Positions 7,954 through 17,021 of a DNA stretch of 64,000 nucleotides are shown one piece after another (position 1 is the first letter of the stretch; the number at the start of each line of letters is the position of its first letter). A program made the translations under genes and the position numbers. The stretch is from CAYNVS01 sp964400725. Its GTDB lineage: Bacteria > Myxococcota_A > SURF-8 > CAYNVS01. Under the pieces are notes generated by a model. The model was not told the DNA's origin. It did no database searches and saw only the letters and a program-made list of their open reading frames with translations. Where the stretch lies: NCBI GenBank assembly GCA_964400725.1, contig CAYNVS010000012.1, positions 18,880-82,879 of the forward strand. Reading direction: 5' to 3'.

Positions 7954-8901
7954 TTAAAGTTCGGCCAGTTCGACGGGGTACGGCGCGAAAAGCGTTTGAC
8001 CGTTTATATAACCGCCGCCCGCGCGCCCGGCAAAGCCGCGCAAAACCGCCGCGGTTTCGCGGAAAGAGCGGCGCCCTTTGCGGTATTTTTCAAGCTGCGT
8101 AAGAAATGCAGCCTTCTCCGCCGAAGAAAGCTTATTTTTAAAGTAGCCGAAAACGTGCTCCAAGGCGTTTGCGGCTTCTCCGCGTCTTCGCCCGCGCGCT
8201 AAAACGCTCTTCAACCCTTCAAAATATTCCTCAAAAATTTCCTCGACGGGGCGTTTCGTCCTGTTCGCCGCAACCGCGCCCAGCGAGCGCATCGCGTTCT
8301 GGTCGCAGGCCATCAGCAGGTATTTGTAGCGCGAATGAAAATCTACTACTCCGCCTATTCCGTCTCGGCTTGACGCGGCGCGGAAGTCCGCAAGCGCGAA
8401 AACGGCGGTCAAAAAGCGGTCGCGGGAGGCAAAACGGGCGAGGCGAACCTCGTCCGCCGCCGGTATGCGCGGAAAGCGCCTTAAAATTTCCGCGGCGAAA
8501 AAGCCTTTGGTTTTACCGCAGGGCTCCGCCGCGTCCGCGGAATCGAACGCCTTTACGCCGTTTAGGCCGCAAGAAGGCGAGCGCGACTTGAGAATGAAGC
8601 CGTCGGTTCCGCCAAGCGCAAAGGCGGCGACGCGCGAGAATTCGGACATTTCAGCGGTAATATCGAGGCCGCTTTGCGGCTGAACGAGCCGGCGGAACCC
8701 CGCGGTTTCAACGACTCGAACGGGGCTGCGCGGAACGCCCAAACCAGCCTCCATTTCGGGGCAAAGCGCGGTTATATCCGCGTATTTTGCGAGCTTTTTT
8801 AAAAAAGGAAAATCGAACGGCTCGCCGTCGTACCTCCAGGGACGCTGCGAATGCAGGCAAAGGCTGCAAAATATTTTCGGGCGCGGAAACTCGTTATTCA
8901 T
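7954..8901 (-). CDS. DUF523-DUF1722 fusion protein (TudS/YbgA-like)
   Basis: Start chosen at ATG 8901 (315 residues). The frame is open to 9006, but that extension overlaps the upstream small gene and lacks family similarity. The N-terminal half is DUF523, with Cys at about 15, 47 and 111 in the contexts CSLC, CPEMEAGLG and SPSCG. These match in spacing the three Fe-S-ligating cysteines of thiouracil desulfidase TudS. The C-terminal half (about 190-305) is DUF1722, with HSRYKYLLMA and GYFKNKLSSAEK motifs as in YbgA. The start overlaps the stop of the small membrane protein gene (ATGAATAA), which suggests translational coupling. Desulfidase activity is inferred from the family. Confidence 0.88.
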   Translation of the reverse strand: MNNEFPRPKIFCSLCLHSQRPWRYDGEPFDFPFLKKLAKYADITALCPEMEAGLGVPRSPVRVVETAGFRRLVQPQSGLDITAEMSEFSRVAAFALGGTDGFILKSRSPSCGLNGVKAFDSADAAEPCGKTKGFFAAEILRRFPRIPAADEVRLARFASRDRFLTAVFALADFRAASSRDGIGGVVDFHSRYKYLLMACDQNAMRSLGAVAANRTKRPVEEIFEEYFEGLKSVLARGRRRGEAANALEHVFGYFKNKLSSAEKAAFLTQLEKYRKGRRSFRETAAVLRGFAGRAGGGYINGQTLFAPYPVELAEL

Positions 8902-9067
8902 CGCCGCTAGAACCGTTATTGCGCGCGCCTTTTTCGCCGTTTTTTCTTCCGGGCGAAATAAGGCGCAGCAACGCGATAGCGATCTGCGGCCCTTTTTTAA
9001 CCGCAAAAACGGTTAGTATCACTCCCGCCAACAGGACGAGCTCGCTGAATTTTTCGATGCCGCTCAT
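8894..9067 (-). CDS. Small single-pass membrane protein coupled to the DUF523-DUF1722 gene
   Basis: A 57-residue frame starts at ATG 9067 with a GGAAAGG site 7 nt upstream and ends with TAA at 8894-8896. It begins MSGIEKFSEL, has a hydrophobic segment at about residues 10-23, and a basic, Gly/Asn-rich tail. Its stop overlaps the ATG of the downstream gene. I do not recognise a family. The ribosome-binding site and overlap make it a likely real gene. Confidence 0.6.
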   Translation of the reverse strand: MSGIEKFSELVLLAGVILTVFAVKKGPQIAIALLRLISPGRKNGEKGARNNGSSGDE

Positions 9068-9325
9068 AATAAAGCCTTTCCGACGACTTAGCTTAAACAG
9101 AATAAGGCGCCGAGCCGTTTTTTGTCAAATAGCGAGCGGCTTCGAGTCGGCCTGTCTCCAAATTTTCATAATTCGCCTTCGGGCCGGTCGGGCTAAATCG
9201 CTCCGCCGCCGCGTTTTTCTCTTGCCAACGACCTTTTTTGATGGTGAAATTAAACCGAAAAGTACGATTTAAAAATTGAGGCATATTATAAAATTTTACA
9301 ATCTTTTTTTGTTCCGGAGTTTTAA

Positions 9326-10054
9326 ATGAAAACGCGCTTAAAGGCATACCGACTAATATCAGCCGCGGCAATACTTGCGGGCGTAATTTTATTCCCGGCC
9401 TCGTCGGGCGCCGGCGATCCGTTTGAGACTCCTCCCGAAAACTATCCTCCTCAGGACTCCAATCCTGCGGCTGGCGCGCTCGACAGCGAAGGAGAAGAGG
9501 GCGCGTTTACGCACGAAGGCTTTTTCCTGCGGCTGGCGCTCGGCGTCGGCTACGCAAGCTCGACTCTCAAGTTTGACGGCTTCAACGCCTCGCTGAAAGG
9601 CGCGGGAGTCGCCAGCGGATTGAGCATAGGTTATTGCGTAATCGAAAATCTTGCCTTGTCGGTCGATTTTTACGGCGTTACCGTCGTCAATCCCGTTTAC
9701 AGAGTTCAGTCTCAAGAGCTTAAAATCAACAACGACAGCTACGTCAACTGGTCTGGGTTCGGCGTGGGAGCGCACTATTATTTTATGCCGATAAATCTGT
9801 TCGTCGGCATGTCGCTGGGAGCCTCTGTTATGCGTCAGAAGATATGGGTAAACGACGAGCCCGCGGAAGAGATAAAGACCGACGCCGGTTTTATGATGCA
9901 GCTTTTAGTCGGCAAGGAGTGGTGGGTTTCCGAGAATTGGGGCATCGGAGTAACCGGCCAGTTTCACCTTTCCTCCCAACCTCTTAAAGAAAACGCCGAC
10001 AAGAAATGGCAGGGGCTCGGCGGAGCGTTGTTTTTTAGCGCCACATACAATTGA
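9326..10054 (+). CDS. Outer-membrane beta-barrel protein
   Basis: A 242-residue protein with a Sec signal peptide (cleavage near SSGAG), a Pro/Glu-rich linker to about residue 60, then alternating hydrophobic/polar strands with Gly and aromatic girdle residues (GFFLRLALGVGY, WSGFGVGAHYYF). It ends LFFSATYN, an outer-membrane barrel terminus. It resembles the small 8-strand OmpA/OmpW-like or PF13505 barrels. The POT transporter gene starts at or just after its stop, so the two are probably one transcript. Confidence 0.82.
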   Translation: MKTRLKAYRLISAAAILAGVILFPASSGAGDPFETPPENYPPQDSNPAAGALDSEGEEGAFTHEGFFLRLALGVGYASSTLKFDGFNASLKGAGVASGLSIGYCVIENLALSVDFYGVTVVNPVYRVQSQELKINNDSYVNWSGFGVGAHYYFMPINLFVGMSLGASVMRQKIWVNDEPAEEIKTDAGFMMQLLVGKEWWVSENWGIGVTGQFHLSSQPLKENADKKWQGLGGALFFSATYN

Positions 10055-10095
10055 CAAACGCAATAAACCAAACCAAGACTGCGAAGATTGAAGAG

Positions 10096-12249
10096 ATGAG
10101 CGGAAATTCAAACGGCGGAAACTCAGGCCAGAGCCTAGGGCACCCCAAGGGGCTCTACGTTCTGTTTTTCACCGAAATGTGGGAGCGCTTCAGCTACTAC
10201 GGCATGAGAGCTCTGCTCGTGCTCTACATGGTGAACTACTTCAAATGGACGCAGGAACAGGCCAGCGAGGTTTATAAGTGGTACACGAGTCTCGTTTACC
10301 TGACTCCGATATTAGGCGGCTATCTCGCGGACAGATATTTAGGGAATAAAAAGGCGGTCATAATCGGCGCGGTTATGATGGCTATAGGGCATTTTCTCAT
10401 GGCGTTCGACGCGTACACTGCGTTTTACGCGGCTCTGGCGTTTCTTATCTGCGGCAACGGCATGTTCAAGCCGAACATGTCAACGCAGGTCGGAAGGCTT
10501 TACGCGCCGGGCGACGAGCGAAAGGACGCCGCGTACACTATATTTTACATGGGCATAAATCTCGGCGCGGCTTTCTCGCCGCTGGTTTGCGGAACGCTGA
10601 AGGCGAGCTACGGCTTCCACTACGGCTTTGCGGCGGCGGGCGTCGGCATGGTAATAGGCCTGCTTACCTATCTTCTCGGCCAGCGCTGGGTTGTGGAAAT
10701 CGACAAAGGGGTCGTCGAAGCGAAGAAGAGCGACGACGACGAGCGCGAAAGCGAGCCGAGCGTCGCGCCTTTTATGAACAAAATTTCTCCTTGGTTCGTC
10801 TTCGCCGCGGCGTTTTCCTTTCTGCCGCTTGCGGTCGCAATGTATTTCATGGGCGCGGTCGATTTGTCGGTTCAGGGAATATTCCCTTACCTTTTGTGTT
10901 CCGCGGCTTTCGCCATGGCCGGATGGATTTTAATAAAAGTCAAGGCCGCGGCGCGCGACCGAGTCATTGCGATTTATCTTTTGAGCCTCTTCGTAATATT
11001 TTTCTGGGCGGCGTTCGAGCAGGCCGGAAACACAATGAATTTGTGGGCGGATCAGACGACCGACCGTTATTTAACGCAAAAAGCTCCGGCTCCGGAACTT
11101 TATCCGGCTCCGCCCGGCGAGGCGGTCGGCTTCGAGAAGGCGGCGGAAACGGGGGAAGGCCTCTTCGAGTCCATAGCGTCGTGGTGGCGTACGGCTTCGC
11201 TCGCGAAATGGTGGAGTTCCTTGTGGAATCCGGTCAGCGCGGAGTGGTTCCAGTCCGTCAACCCTGTGGCGATATTCGTCCTCGCGCCGATATTCGCATG
11301 GTTGTGGACTTTTTTAGCGCGTAAAAAGCGCAATCCTTCGACCGCGACTAAAATGGCTTTGGGAATTACGCTTATGGCCGCGGCGTTCGCGGTGATGATA
11401 ATCGCGGCTAAAATCGAGGACAAAGAAAGCCGCGTTCCGCTAGCTTCGTATCCCAATGCGGTGAAACTTGCCGACGGCGGAAAAATTACCTACCTTGACG
11501 CGCCCGACTTTAACGGCGAAGTTACAAACGGCGCGCCCGATAAAAACGCAAAATACAACAAGGCTATGGCCGGGCGCATGTCCTTCTCGAACGGAGAGCT
11601 TATTATGCGCGGAGTTTTGCCCGACGTTGAGCGCGACCGCATTCTGCGCGCTACGGTTCCGCCTTCGTTCGTCGCCAAGGCCATGGAACTGGCCAAAAAG
11701 ACCAAAGAAGCCAAAGGAGACAAATTTAAGGTTTCCGTAGTCCTAGACGAAATTCCGGTCGGGTTCGACCTAAGGTTCGCCGGTTTTCACGAAAAAAACG
11801 TATATTTCGACGAGGCTGCAAAAACGCTTTACGCGGAGAACGTTAAAATCGACGACAAAGATTACAAGTCGCTTATTCTCGCCGCCGCGGATCCTTTGTT
11901 CAGGACGGCTTTGCACGCCGTTTACGCCGAGAGCGCGAAGCGCAGGGTAAGCTCGTGGTGGCTTTTCTGGTTTTACATTTTATCGACGATAGGCGAGCTT
12001 TGTCTGTCGCCGGTCGGCCTTTCCATGGTCAGCAAGCTCGCTCCGGCGCGCTTCGCCACAATGCTGATGGGCATATGGCTGCTTACTAGCTTCTTCGGCA
12101 ATTTCGCCGCCGGACAGCTAGGCGAAAGCTGGGGAACCATGACGCCGACCAACTATTTCCTGCTGCTCGTCGTCGTTTTGGGCGGCGCTAGCGCGCTGCT
12201 GTTTGTGCTGTCGAGGAAAATCATCGCGCTTATGCACGGGGTCGAATAA
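10096..12249 (+). CDS. POT/PTR2 family proton-coupled oligopeptide transporter with large insert
   Basis: The frame can start at TTG 10051, overlapping the previous stop, but ATG 10096 begins a sequence that better fits the family. Hallmarks are the EMWERFSYYG motif (ExxERF, proton coupling) in TM1, GGYLADRYLG, and FYMGINLGA (the PTR2 signature). FWAAFEQAG lies in TM7. Family members are usually 450-550 residues; this one is about 717. The excess is a hydrophilic segment of roughly 170 residues (nt about 11410-11940) between late TM helices, plus a longer TM7-TM8 loop. It imports di/tripeptides with protons. Function of the insert is unknown. Confidence 0.9.
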   Translation: MSGNSNGGNSGQSLGHPKGLYVLFFTEMWERFSYYGMRALLVLYMVNYFKWTQEQASEVYKWYTSLVYLTPILGGYLADRYLGNKKAVIIGAVMMAIGHFLMAFDAYTAFYAALAFLICGNGMFKPNMSTQVGRLYAPGDERKDAAYTIFYMGINLGAAFSPLVCGTLKASYGFHYGFAAAGVGMVIGLLTYLLGQRWVVEIDKGVVEAKKSDDDERESEPSVAPFMNKISPWFVFAAAFSFLPLAVAMYFMGAVDLSVQGIFPYLLCSAAFAMAGWILIKVKAAARDRVIAIYLLSLFVIFFWAAFEQAGNTMNLWADQTTDRYLTQKAPAPELYPAPPGEAVGFEKAAETGEGLFESIASWWRTASLAKWWSSLWNPVSAEWFQSVNPVAIFVLAPIFAWLWTFLARKKRNPSTATKMALGITLMAAAFAVMIIAAKIEDKESRVPLASYPNAVKLADGGKITYLDAPDFNGEVTNGAPDKNAKYNKAMAGRMSFSNGELIMRGVLPDVERDRILRATVPPSFVAKAMELAKKTKEAKGDKFKVSVVLDEIPVGFDLRFAGFHEKNVYFDEAAKTLYAENVKIDDKDYKSLILAAADPLFRTALHAVYAESAKRRVSSWWLFWFYILSTIGELCLSPVGLSMVSKLAPARFATMLMGIWLLTSFFGNFAAGQLGESWGTMTPTNYFLLLVVVLGGASALLFVLSRKIIALMHGVE

Positions 12250-12284
12250 CGTAACCGGCCGCTTAAACGTAAAACGGATTTAAA

Positions 12285-14504
12285 ATGGAAAAGTCGCATC
12301 TTTTGTTGTTGCTGCACATGCACCAGCCGTATTACTACGATCCGTCCGCTGGCGTTTACAGGCTGCCTTGGACCAGGCTTCACGGCGCGCGCGAATACTA
12401 CGACGTAATAAGCCTCGCGCTTAAAACGGAAGAGGCGCGTCTTACGATTAACGTGGTTCCATCGCTGCTGATACAACTGCGCGACTATGAAACCGACCCT
12501 TCGCGGGACGAATTTTGGCGGTTAAGCGTCCTCGATCCGGATTCGATGAGCGAGTCCGAAAAATGTTTTGCGCTTAAAAATTTCTTCCTCGCAAACTGGA
12601 AGAACATGATTTTCCCCATTCCGCGCTACAAAGAACTGCTGGAAAAGCGCGGGCGCGAAGTCGCCAAACTGGACTGGAAGGCGGTCTGCCGCCGATTCAA
12701 TAAGCAGGACGTAATAGATCTGCAAACCCTTTTTAATTTGGCGTGGCTGGGCTTTACAGCCATGGAAGAATTCCCGCAGGCGAGAGAGCTTTTACGCAAA
12801 GGGCGCGAGTTCGACGCCGCAGACCGCGACGCGGCGCTCGACGTTCAGGCTCAGGTATTGAAGCGCGTTCTGCCGCGGTTTAGCGAAGCCGCGGCGACAG
12901 GGCGCGTAGAGCTTTCCGTTACTCCGGCGTATCATCCCATTCTGCCGCTGTTGTACGACAACAACATAAGCCGCAGAAGCGATCCGACGACGCCGATTCC
13001 GGCCGAGCCGTTTCGTTATCCGGAGGACGCCCGCGGACAAATCGAGCGCGGACGCGCGCTTTTCGAGGAATTTTTCGGGGAAAGACCCAAAGGAATGTGG
13101 CCCAGCGAAGGGGCGGTTAGCCCAGAAATCGCTCAGCTAGTCGCGCGCGACGGCTTCTCGTGGCTTGCAAGCGACGAGGAGATAATAACTACGTCGCAGC
13201 CTTCAATATCGCGCGACGACGCGGTTTACTCTCCATGGAAAGTAAGGCAGGGAACCGACGAGATAAACATGATTTTCCGAGACAAGAGGCTGTCCGATTT
13301 AATAGGTTTTACTTACAGCAAAAACGCCGCCAAGGCCGGCGTCGCGCACTTTATCGGTTCGCTTGAGGAGATAGCTAAAAGGACGGGAGGAGGGCGTCAG
13401 ATAGCGGTCATTCTCGACGGCGAAAACCCGTGGGAAAATTACGAGAACGGCGGACGCGAATTCATGGAAACGCTTTACAACGAGGTCGCCAAGAGCCCCT
13501 TTGTTGAGATGGCGACGATTTCCGAGTCGCTCGCCGCGAGACCGCCGCGCAGAATTACGGAAACGATTCACTCCGCCTCGTGGATTAACAACAATTTCCG
13601 CGTATGGATAGGCGGCGAGGAAGAAAATCTGGCGTGGACCTATCTTTCCAAAACCCGGCGCGCCCTTGCGGATTTTCCGCAAAAAGATTCGCCGCAGTGG
13701 CGCGAGGCGCTTGAGGCGGTTTACGCCGCGGAGGGGAGCGACTGGTTCTGGTGGTACGGCGATACCTTCGTAAGCGAAACGCCGGAGCTGTTCGACGAGC
13801 TTTTCCGGGCTCATTTGGCGGCGGTTTACAAACGGCTTGGGCAAAGCGTTCCCGACTTTGTGAGCGTCCCCGCGCTGCGCGAAAAAATAAACGCCGCGAC
13901 GTTCGAGCCTTCAAGTTATATTTCTCCGCGCGTTACGGGCGATATTACGAATTTCTACGAGTGGCGCGGAGCCGGTAAAATGGATTTGCGCCGCGCGGCT
14001 GGCGGAGGTCAAGTCGGGGCGATGGCCAAGACGTCGCATTACATAAAAGAGCTGTACGTCGGGTTCGACAAAACTAATCTTTATCTGCGGCTCGATTTCG
14101 CGAAGGACGAAATAGACCTGCCGAGAAAAATTATCGAAGGGGAAGGGGAGATTGAATTTTACTTCGCTTCGAAGGAGCGCGGACTATCATACCGTCTGCT
14201 CGTCGTTTCCGACGGCGGCAGAGGCGCGGCGGCGCACTTTGCGCGCAGCGAGTACGGATGCGACCGCATAGATTCGCTTAAGCCCAATGCCGGAACCGCG
14301 GCGATTAAAGCGTCGCTGGTCGCCGCCTTGCCCGTCTCGGAGTTTGGGCTGCCGCCGGGCGAAAGACTTAACATGGCGGTGCGTATTCTTAAAGAAGAAC
14401 CCGACGGCTCCGCATTCGAGATGGCTCGCTACCCCCTGCACGGCTATTACGCGATTCGCATTCCGGAGGAAGATTTTGAAAAACGCAACTGGAGCGCCAT
14501 TTAA
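12285..14504 (+). CDS. Glycoside hydrolase family 57 protein (COG1449-like)
   Basis: A 739-residue cytoplasmic protein without signal peptide. The GH57 motifs are visible: HMHQPYY at about residues 11-17, WPSEGAVSP near 271 and DGENPWENY near 376. The C-terminal part (about 530-739) is a beta-rich domain. COG1449 members act on alpha-glucans (amylase, amylopullulanase or glucanotransferase); the exact substrate cannot be read here. It starts 35 bp after the POT gene. It is likely to act in glycogen or maltodextrin metabolism (inference). Confidence 0.88.
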   Translation: MEKSHLLLLLHMHQPYYYDPSAGVYRLPWTRLHGAREYYDVISLALKTEEARLTINVVPSLLIQLRDYETDPSRDEFWRLSVLDPDSMSESEKCFALKNFFLANWKNMIFPIPRYKELLEKRGREVAKLDWKAVCRRFNKQDVIDLQTLFNLAWLGFTAMEEFPQARELLRKGREFDAADRDAALDVQAQVLKRVLPRFSEAAATGRVELSVTPAYHPILPLLYDNNISRRSDPTTPIPAEPFRYPEDARGQIERGRALFEEFFGERPKGMWPSEGAVSPEIAQLVARDGFSWLASDEEIITTSQPSISRDDAVYSPWKVRQGTDEINMIFRDKRLSDLIGFTYSKNAAKAGVAHFIGSLEEIAKRTGGGRQIAVILDGENPWENYENGGREFMETLYNEVAKSPFVEMATISESLAARPPRRITETIHSASWINNNFRVWIGGEEENLAWTYLSKTRRALADFPQKDSPQWREALEAVYAAEGSDWFWWYGDTFVSETPELFDELFRAHLAAVYKRLGQSVPDFVSVPALREKINAATFEPSSYISPRVTGDITNFYEWRGAGKMDLRRAAGGGQVGAMAKTSHYIKELYVGFDKTNLYLRLDFAKDEIDLPRKIIEGEGEIEFYFASKERGLSYRLLVVSDGGRGAAAHFARSEYGCDRIDSLKPNAGTAAIKASLVAALPVSEFGLPPGERLNMAVRILKEEPDGSAFEMARYPLHGYYAIRIPEEDFEKRNWSAI

Positions 14505-14531
14505 GATTTAGGCTTTGCAAAGAAACGAAAA

Positions 14532-14553
14532 CGGGCGGTTTTTACGCCGCCCG
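14532..14553 (-). terminator. Terminator after carD, between convergent genes
   Basis: A 7-bp GC stem (14532-14538 with 14547-14553) is followed on the minus strand by a T-rich stretch (GTTTTCGTTTC). It sits between the GH57 and carD stops and best serves carD. Confidence 0.6.
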
Positions 14554-14576
14554 CCGCAAACCAAAATAATAAAACT

Positions 14577-15071
14577 TTAAACGTTGAAAATCTTTTCGAG
14601 CTCTTTCTCTATCTCGCCTTCCTTCTTCTTCTGGGCTATGGCAAGTTCCTTTACAACAAGGCTGCGCGCCATTTCGAGCATTCTGCGCTCTCCGAAGGAA
14701 AGCTCTTTTTCCTTGCCGTATTTTAGGCTGTAAAGGTCGCGCAAAACCTCGGCGACCTCGAAAACGCTTCCCGTCTTGATTTTCTCCATGTATTCGCGGT
14801 AACGCCTGTTCCACGTCTGGTGGTCGGGAGGCGCGAGCGTTTTTTTGTTTTTGAGTATGCCGATGACTCGGTCGGCCTCCTTGCGCGTGATTACGCCGCG
14901 CAGCCCGACGTTTTTAATGTTTGTCGTCGGAATGAGAACTTTCATGCCGTTTTCGAGGATTCTTAAGACGTAGAAATCGACGTCTTTCGCGCCGACCTTA
15001 CGCTTTTCGATGGACGTTACTTCCCCGACTCCGTGCGCGGGATAAACCGCTTTGTCGCCGATTTTAAACAT
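14577..15071 (-). CDS. carD: CarD/CdnL-family transcription factor
   Basis: A 164-residue protein, the length of Myxococcus CdnL. The N-terminal RNA-polymerase interaction domain (MFKIGDKAVYPAHGVGEV, residues 1-65) is followed by the helical DNA-interacting domain with W and basic residues (TWNRRYREYMEKI). CarD/CdnL binds the RNAP beta subunit and stabilises open complexes at rRNA and housekeeping promoters. GGAGG precedes ATG 15071 and a strong promoter lies upstream. The gene is monocistronic, with its own terminator. Confidence 0.95.
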   Translation of the reverse strand: MFKIGDKAVYPAHGVGEVTSIEKRKVGAKDVDFYVLRILENGMKVLIPTTNIKNVGLRGVITRKEADRVIGILKNKKTLAPPDHQTWNRRYREYMEKIKTGSVFEVAEVLRDLYSLKYGKEKELSFGERRMLEMARSLVVKELAIAQKKKEGEIEKELEKIFNV

Positions 15072-15102
15072 TGGTGCAGCCTCCTTTAAAAAAACTATAT
15101 CG

Positions 15103-15130
15103 ATTGTAACACGGGGATAATCAAAGTCAA
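15103..15130 (-). promoter_or_regulatory. Sigma70-like promoter of carD
   Basis: On the minus strand TTGACT (15130-15125), a 16-bp spacer and TACAAT (15108-15103) lie just upstream of the carD ribosome-binding site. Confidence 0.7.
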
Positions 15131-15289
15131 ATGTATTTAACGAGTTTTAAATAAAATAACGCGCCGAAATTATTAAAATTAATATTGCGCTTATGACGCG
15201 TACGGCGCCGTGCGCGGTTTGCCCGCCCAAATAACGCAAAGCGTTAAGCCCGCGGGAGAGGCTTGCGACGACGAGGCGGCGGAGAGCCG

Positions 15290-16867
15290 CTATTCGGCGC
15301 AGCCTAAAGAAACGCTGCCTATTATGCTCTCCATTCCCGAATCCATTTTAACGCTCGATTTTTCCTTCAGCGTTCCGGCGGCGTCGATTTCGAATAGATG
15401 CAGCGCGTCATAGGTGGAAATTAAAATCATTCCAGACAGCTCGCCCCTGCGGATGGGAATTACGTCGTCGGCGAGAGGAAGTCCGGTTTTGGTCGAGGCC
15501 GGCGTAAGTTTTGACTGCGAGACGTCGAATACCGCCGCGAGATTTTTCTCGAAGCTCGAAACGACTAGAAATTTGCCGTCGTTTGTAAACGCGAAGCCGC
15601 TGGGCGTATCGACGGCCGCGCTGGACAAAAACGTCAGAGCTCCCGCGGAAGAGAACGAGAAGAGCTTGATTTGGCTCGCGTCGTCGTAAAACGGCGAGTT
15701 GTTGCCCATCGCAAAAAGCGTTCCGTCGGGCGAAAAGGCCGGGTCGAAGCTGCTTGAGCCTTCTTTCCAAAAATCGTAAAACTCGACGGAGTCGAACTGC
15801 GGGTCGAGCAAATCGACGACGGCCGTATCGTTAGGGTCGTCTATCTTCGTTCCGGCGCTTACAACTGCGTAGCGCTTTGAGGGCGTTACGGCTAAGCCGC
15901 TGGGCGCGTGAAGCGAAATCGAATTGGGAACCGCGCTTAGCGACGCGTCTGAGACGTTAAGCATTTTAATTCCGCCGCCAAAGTTGACCGGATTGCCGTC
16001 GAGCAGATAGGCGAAATCGTCGTAGGCAAAAATAATTTCCTCGATGTAGCCGTCTTCAAATTTGGCGCTGGTCAGTTTCGCCGCTCCCTTCGCGCTAATC
16101 TCGTATAGAGCCATTTCCTGCGACTCGTTTACGACGAGAAAACGCTTGCCCGACGGAGCGAAAGCTCCTTTGACGAGGCCGTCGAAAACGGTTATGCGGT
16201 CGCCGAACTTGGCGATTGAACCGTCTGGAGAAATATGGAAAAGCTGCATCTGGTTGCCAGTGTAGGGGTCGTATTTCAGGCTATACAACGCCATCGCCAT
16301 GCACCCCGTATATGCCTGATACGAAGATTCCTCCTCGGTTTCCGCCGCATCGAGCTCGTCGCCGTCGCCGGGCATCGGGAAGCATCCTTCTCCGCAGGGC
16401 GCCCCTTTGCAGTAATATCCCGTCGGGCAGTCGGCGTCGGAAGCGCACGAACATAAAAGCTCCTCTTCGCCGGTCTCGGCTTCTATTTCGGTTTCTTCCG
16501 ACGGATTATCGGCGCTCTCCGCAGGCTCTTCCGTCGTCTCGGTCTCTTCCGCGGTTTCGTCGTCGCCGTCTGTCGCCTCGGGCTCGGCGGCGAGTTCTTC
16601 CGCAGTCTCGGTCGTCTCAAGCGTTTCCGTCTCGTCCGTCTCGAAACTCGCTTCGGCGTCTGATTCCGTCTCTCTTACCATGCAAATGCCGCATATGGAT
16701 TTATCGCAGACCATATTTGCGGGGCAGTCATCATTCGAAGAGCATAAAGCTCCGCACACAGCGCCTTCAGGGCATTTGCACTGGTCTTTGTTCGATTTGT
16801 CGCCCGACGAGCAGCCCGCCGCAAGCGCGAGCATTGCGAGGATAAAAAATGAAATGTGTTTATTCAT
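15290..16867 (-). CDS. Cys-rich lipoprotein with beta-propeller domain
   Basis: A 525-residue lipoprotein (lipobox AAGC at residue 19). It is built from a Cys-rich module (CKCPEGAVCG, C-x-NDDCP), a Glu/Thr/Ala-rich linker (about 65-140), a second Cys module (CSCASDADCPTGYYC) and a C-terminal propeller of about 330 residues. The propeller blades look like lactonase/WD40-type repeats (FAPSGKRFLVV, FSPDGTLFAMG, FTNDGKFLVVS). It is probably surface-exposed. It shares the Cys module with 711-2267 and 17022-17558 and the propeller plan with 2509-4104. No catalytic residues are identified. Confidence 0.83.
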   Translation of the reverse strand: MNKHISFFILAMLALAAGCSSGDKSNKDQCKCPEGAVCGALCSSNDDCPANMVCDKSICGICMVRETESDAEASFETDETETLETTETAEELAAEPEATDGDDETAEETETTEEPAESADNPSEETEIEAETGEEELLCSCASDADCPTGYYCKGAPCGEGCFPMPGDGDELDAAETEEESSYQAYTGCMAMALYSLKYDPYTGNQMQLFHISPDGSIAKFGDRITVFDGLVKGAFAPSGKRFLVVNESQEMALYEISAKGAAKLTSAKFEDGYIEEIIFAYDDFAYLLDGNPVNFGGGIKMLNVSDASLSAVPNSISLHAPSGLAVTPSKRYAVVSAGTKIDDPNDTAVVDLLDPQFDSVEFYDFWKEGSSSFDPAFSPDGTLFAMGNNSPFYDDASQIKLFSFSSAGALTFLSSAAVDTPSGFAFTNDGKFLVVSSFEKNLAAVFDVSQSKLTPASTKTGLPLADDVIPIRRGELSGMILISTYDALHLFEIDAAGTLKEKSSVKMDSGMESIIGSVSLGCAE

Positions 16868-16942
16868 TTACAGCCTCGTTAAATCATTCGTTTTTGGTTT
16901 GCATTCGACCGCCCTCGCGTCCACGGCGGCAAAAATAAAAAA

Positions 16943-16968
16943 GACGGCATAAATGGCCGCCTTTTTTT
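16943..16968. terminator. Bidirectional intrinsic terminator
   Basis: A 6-bp stem (16943-16948 with 16956-16961, one G-T wobble on the minus strand) has a 7-nt loop. It is flanked by T7 on the plus strand and by an A-rich tract that gives T-rich RNA on the minus strand. It terminates the Cys-rich MYXO-CTERM-like gene. Confidence 0.7.
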
Positions 16969-17021
16969 GTTTGTTTTATAAAATTTTTCATCGCCCTCCC
17001 CGACTTTGGGCGGAACGAAAT

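Noticed and set aside
8902..9006. 35-residue N-terminal extension of the DUF523-DUF1722 protein
   Set aside because: It overlaps the small membrane gene in another frame; the conserved domain begins right after ATG 8901.
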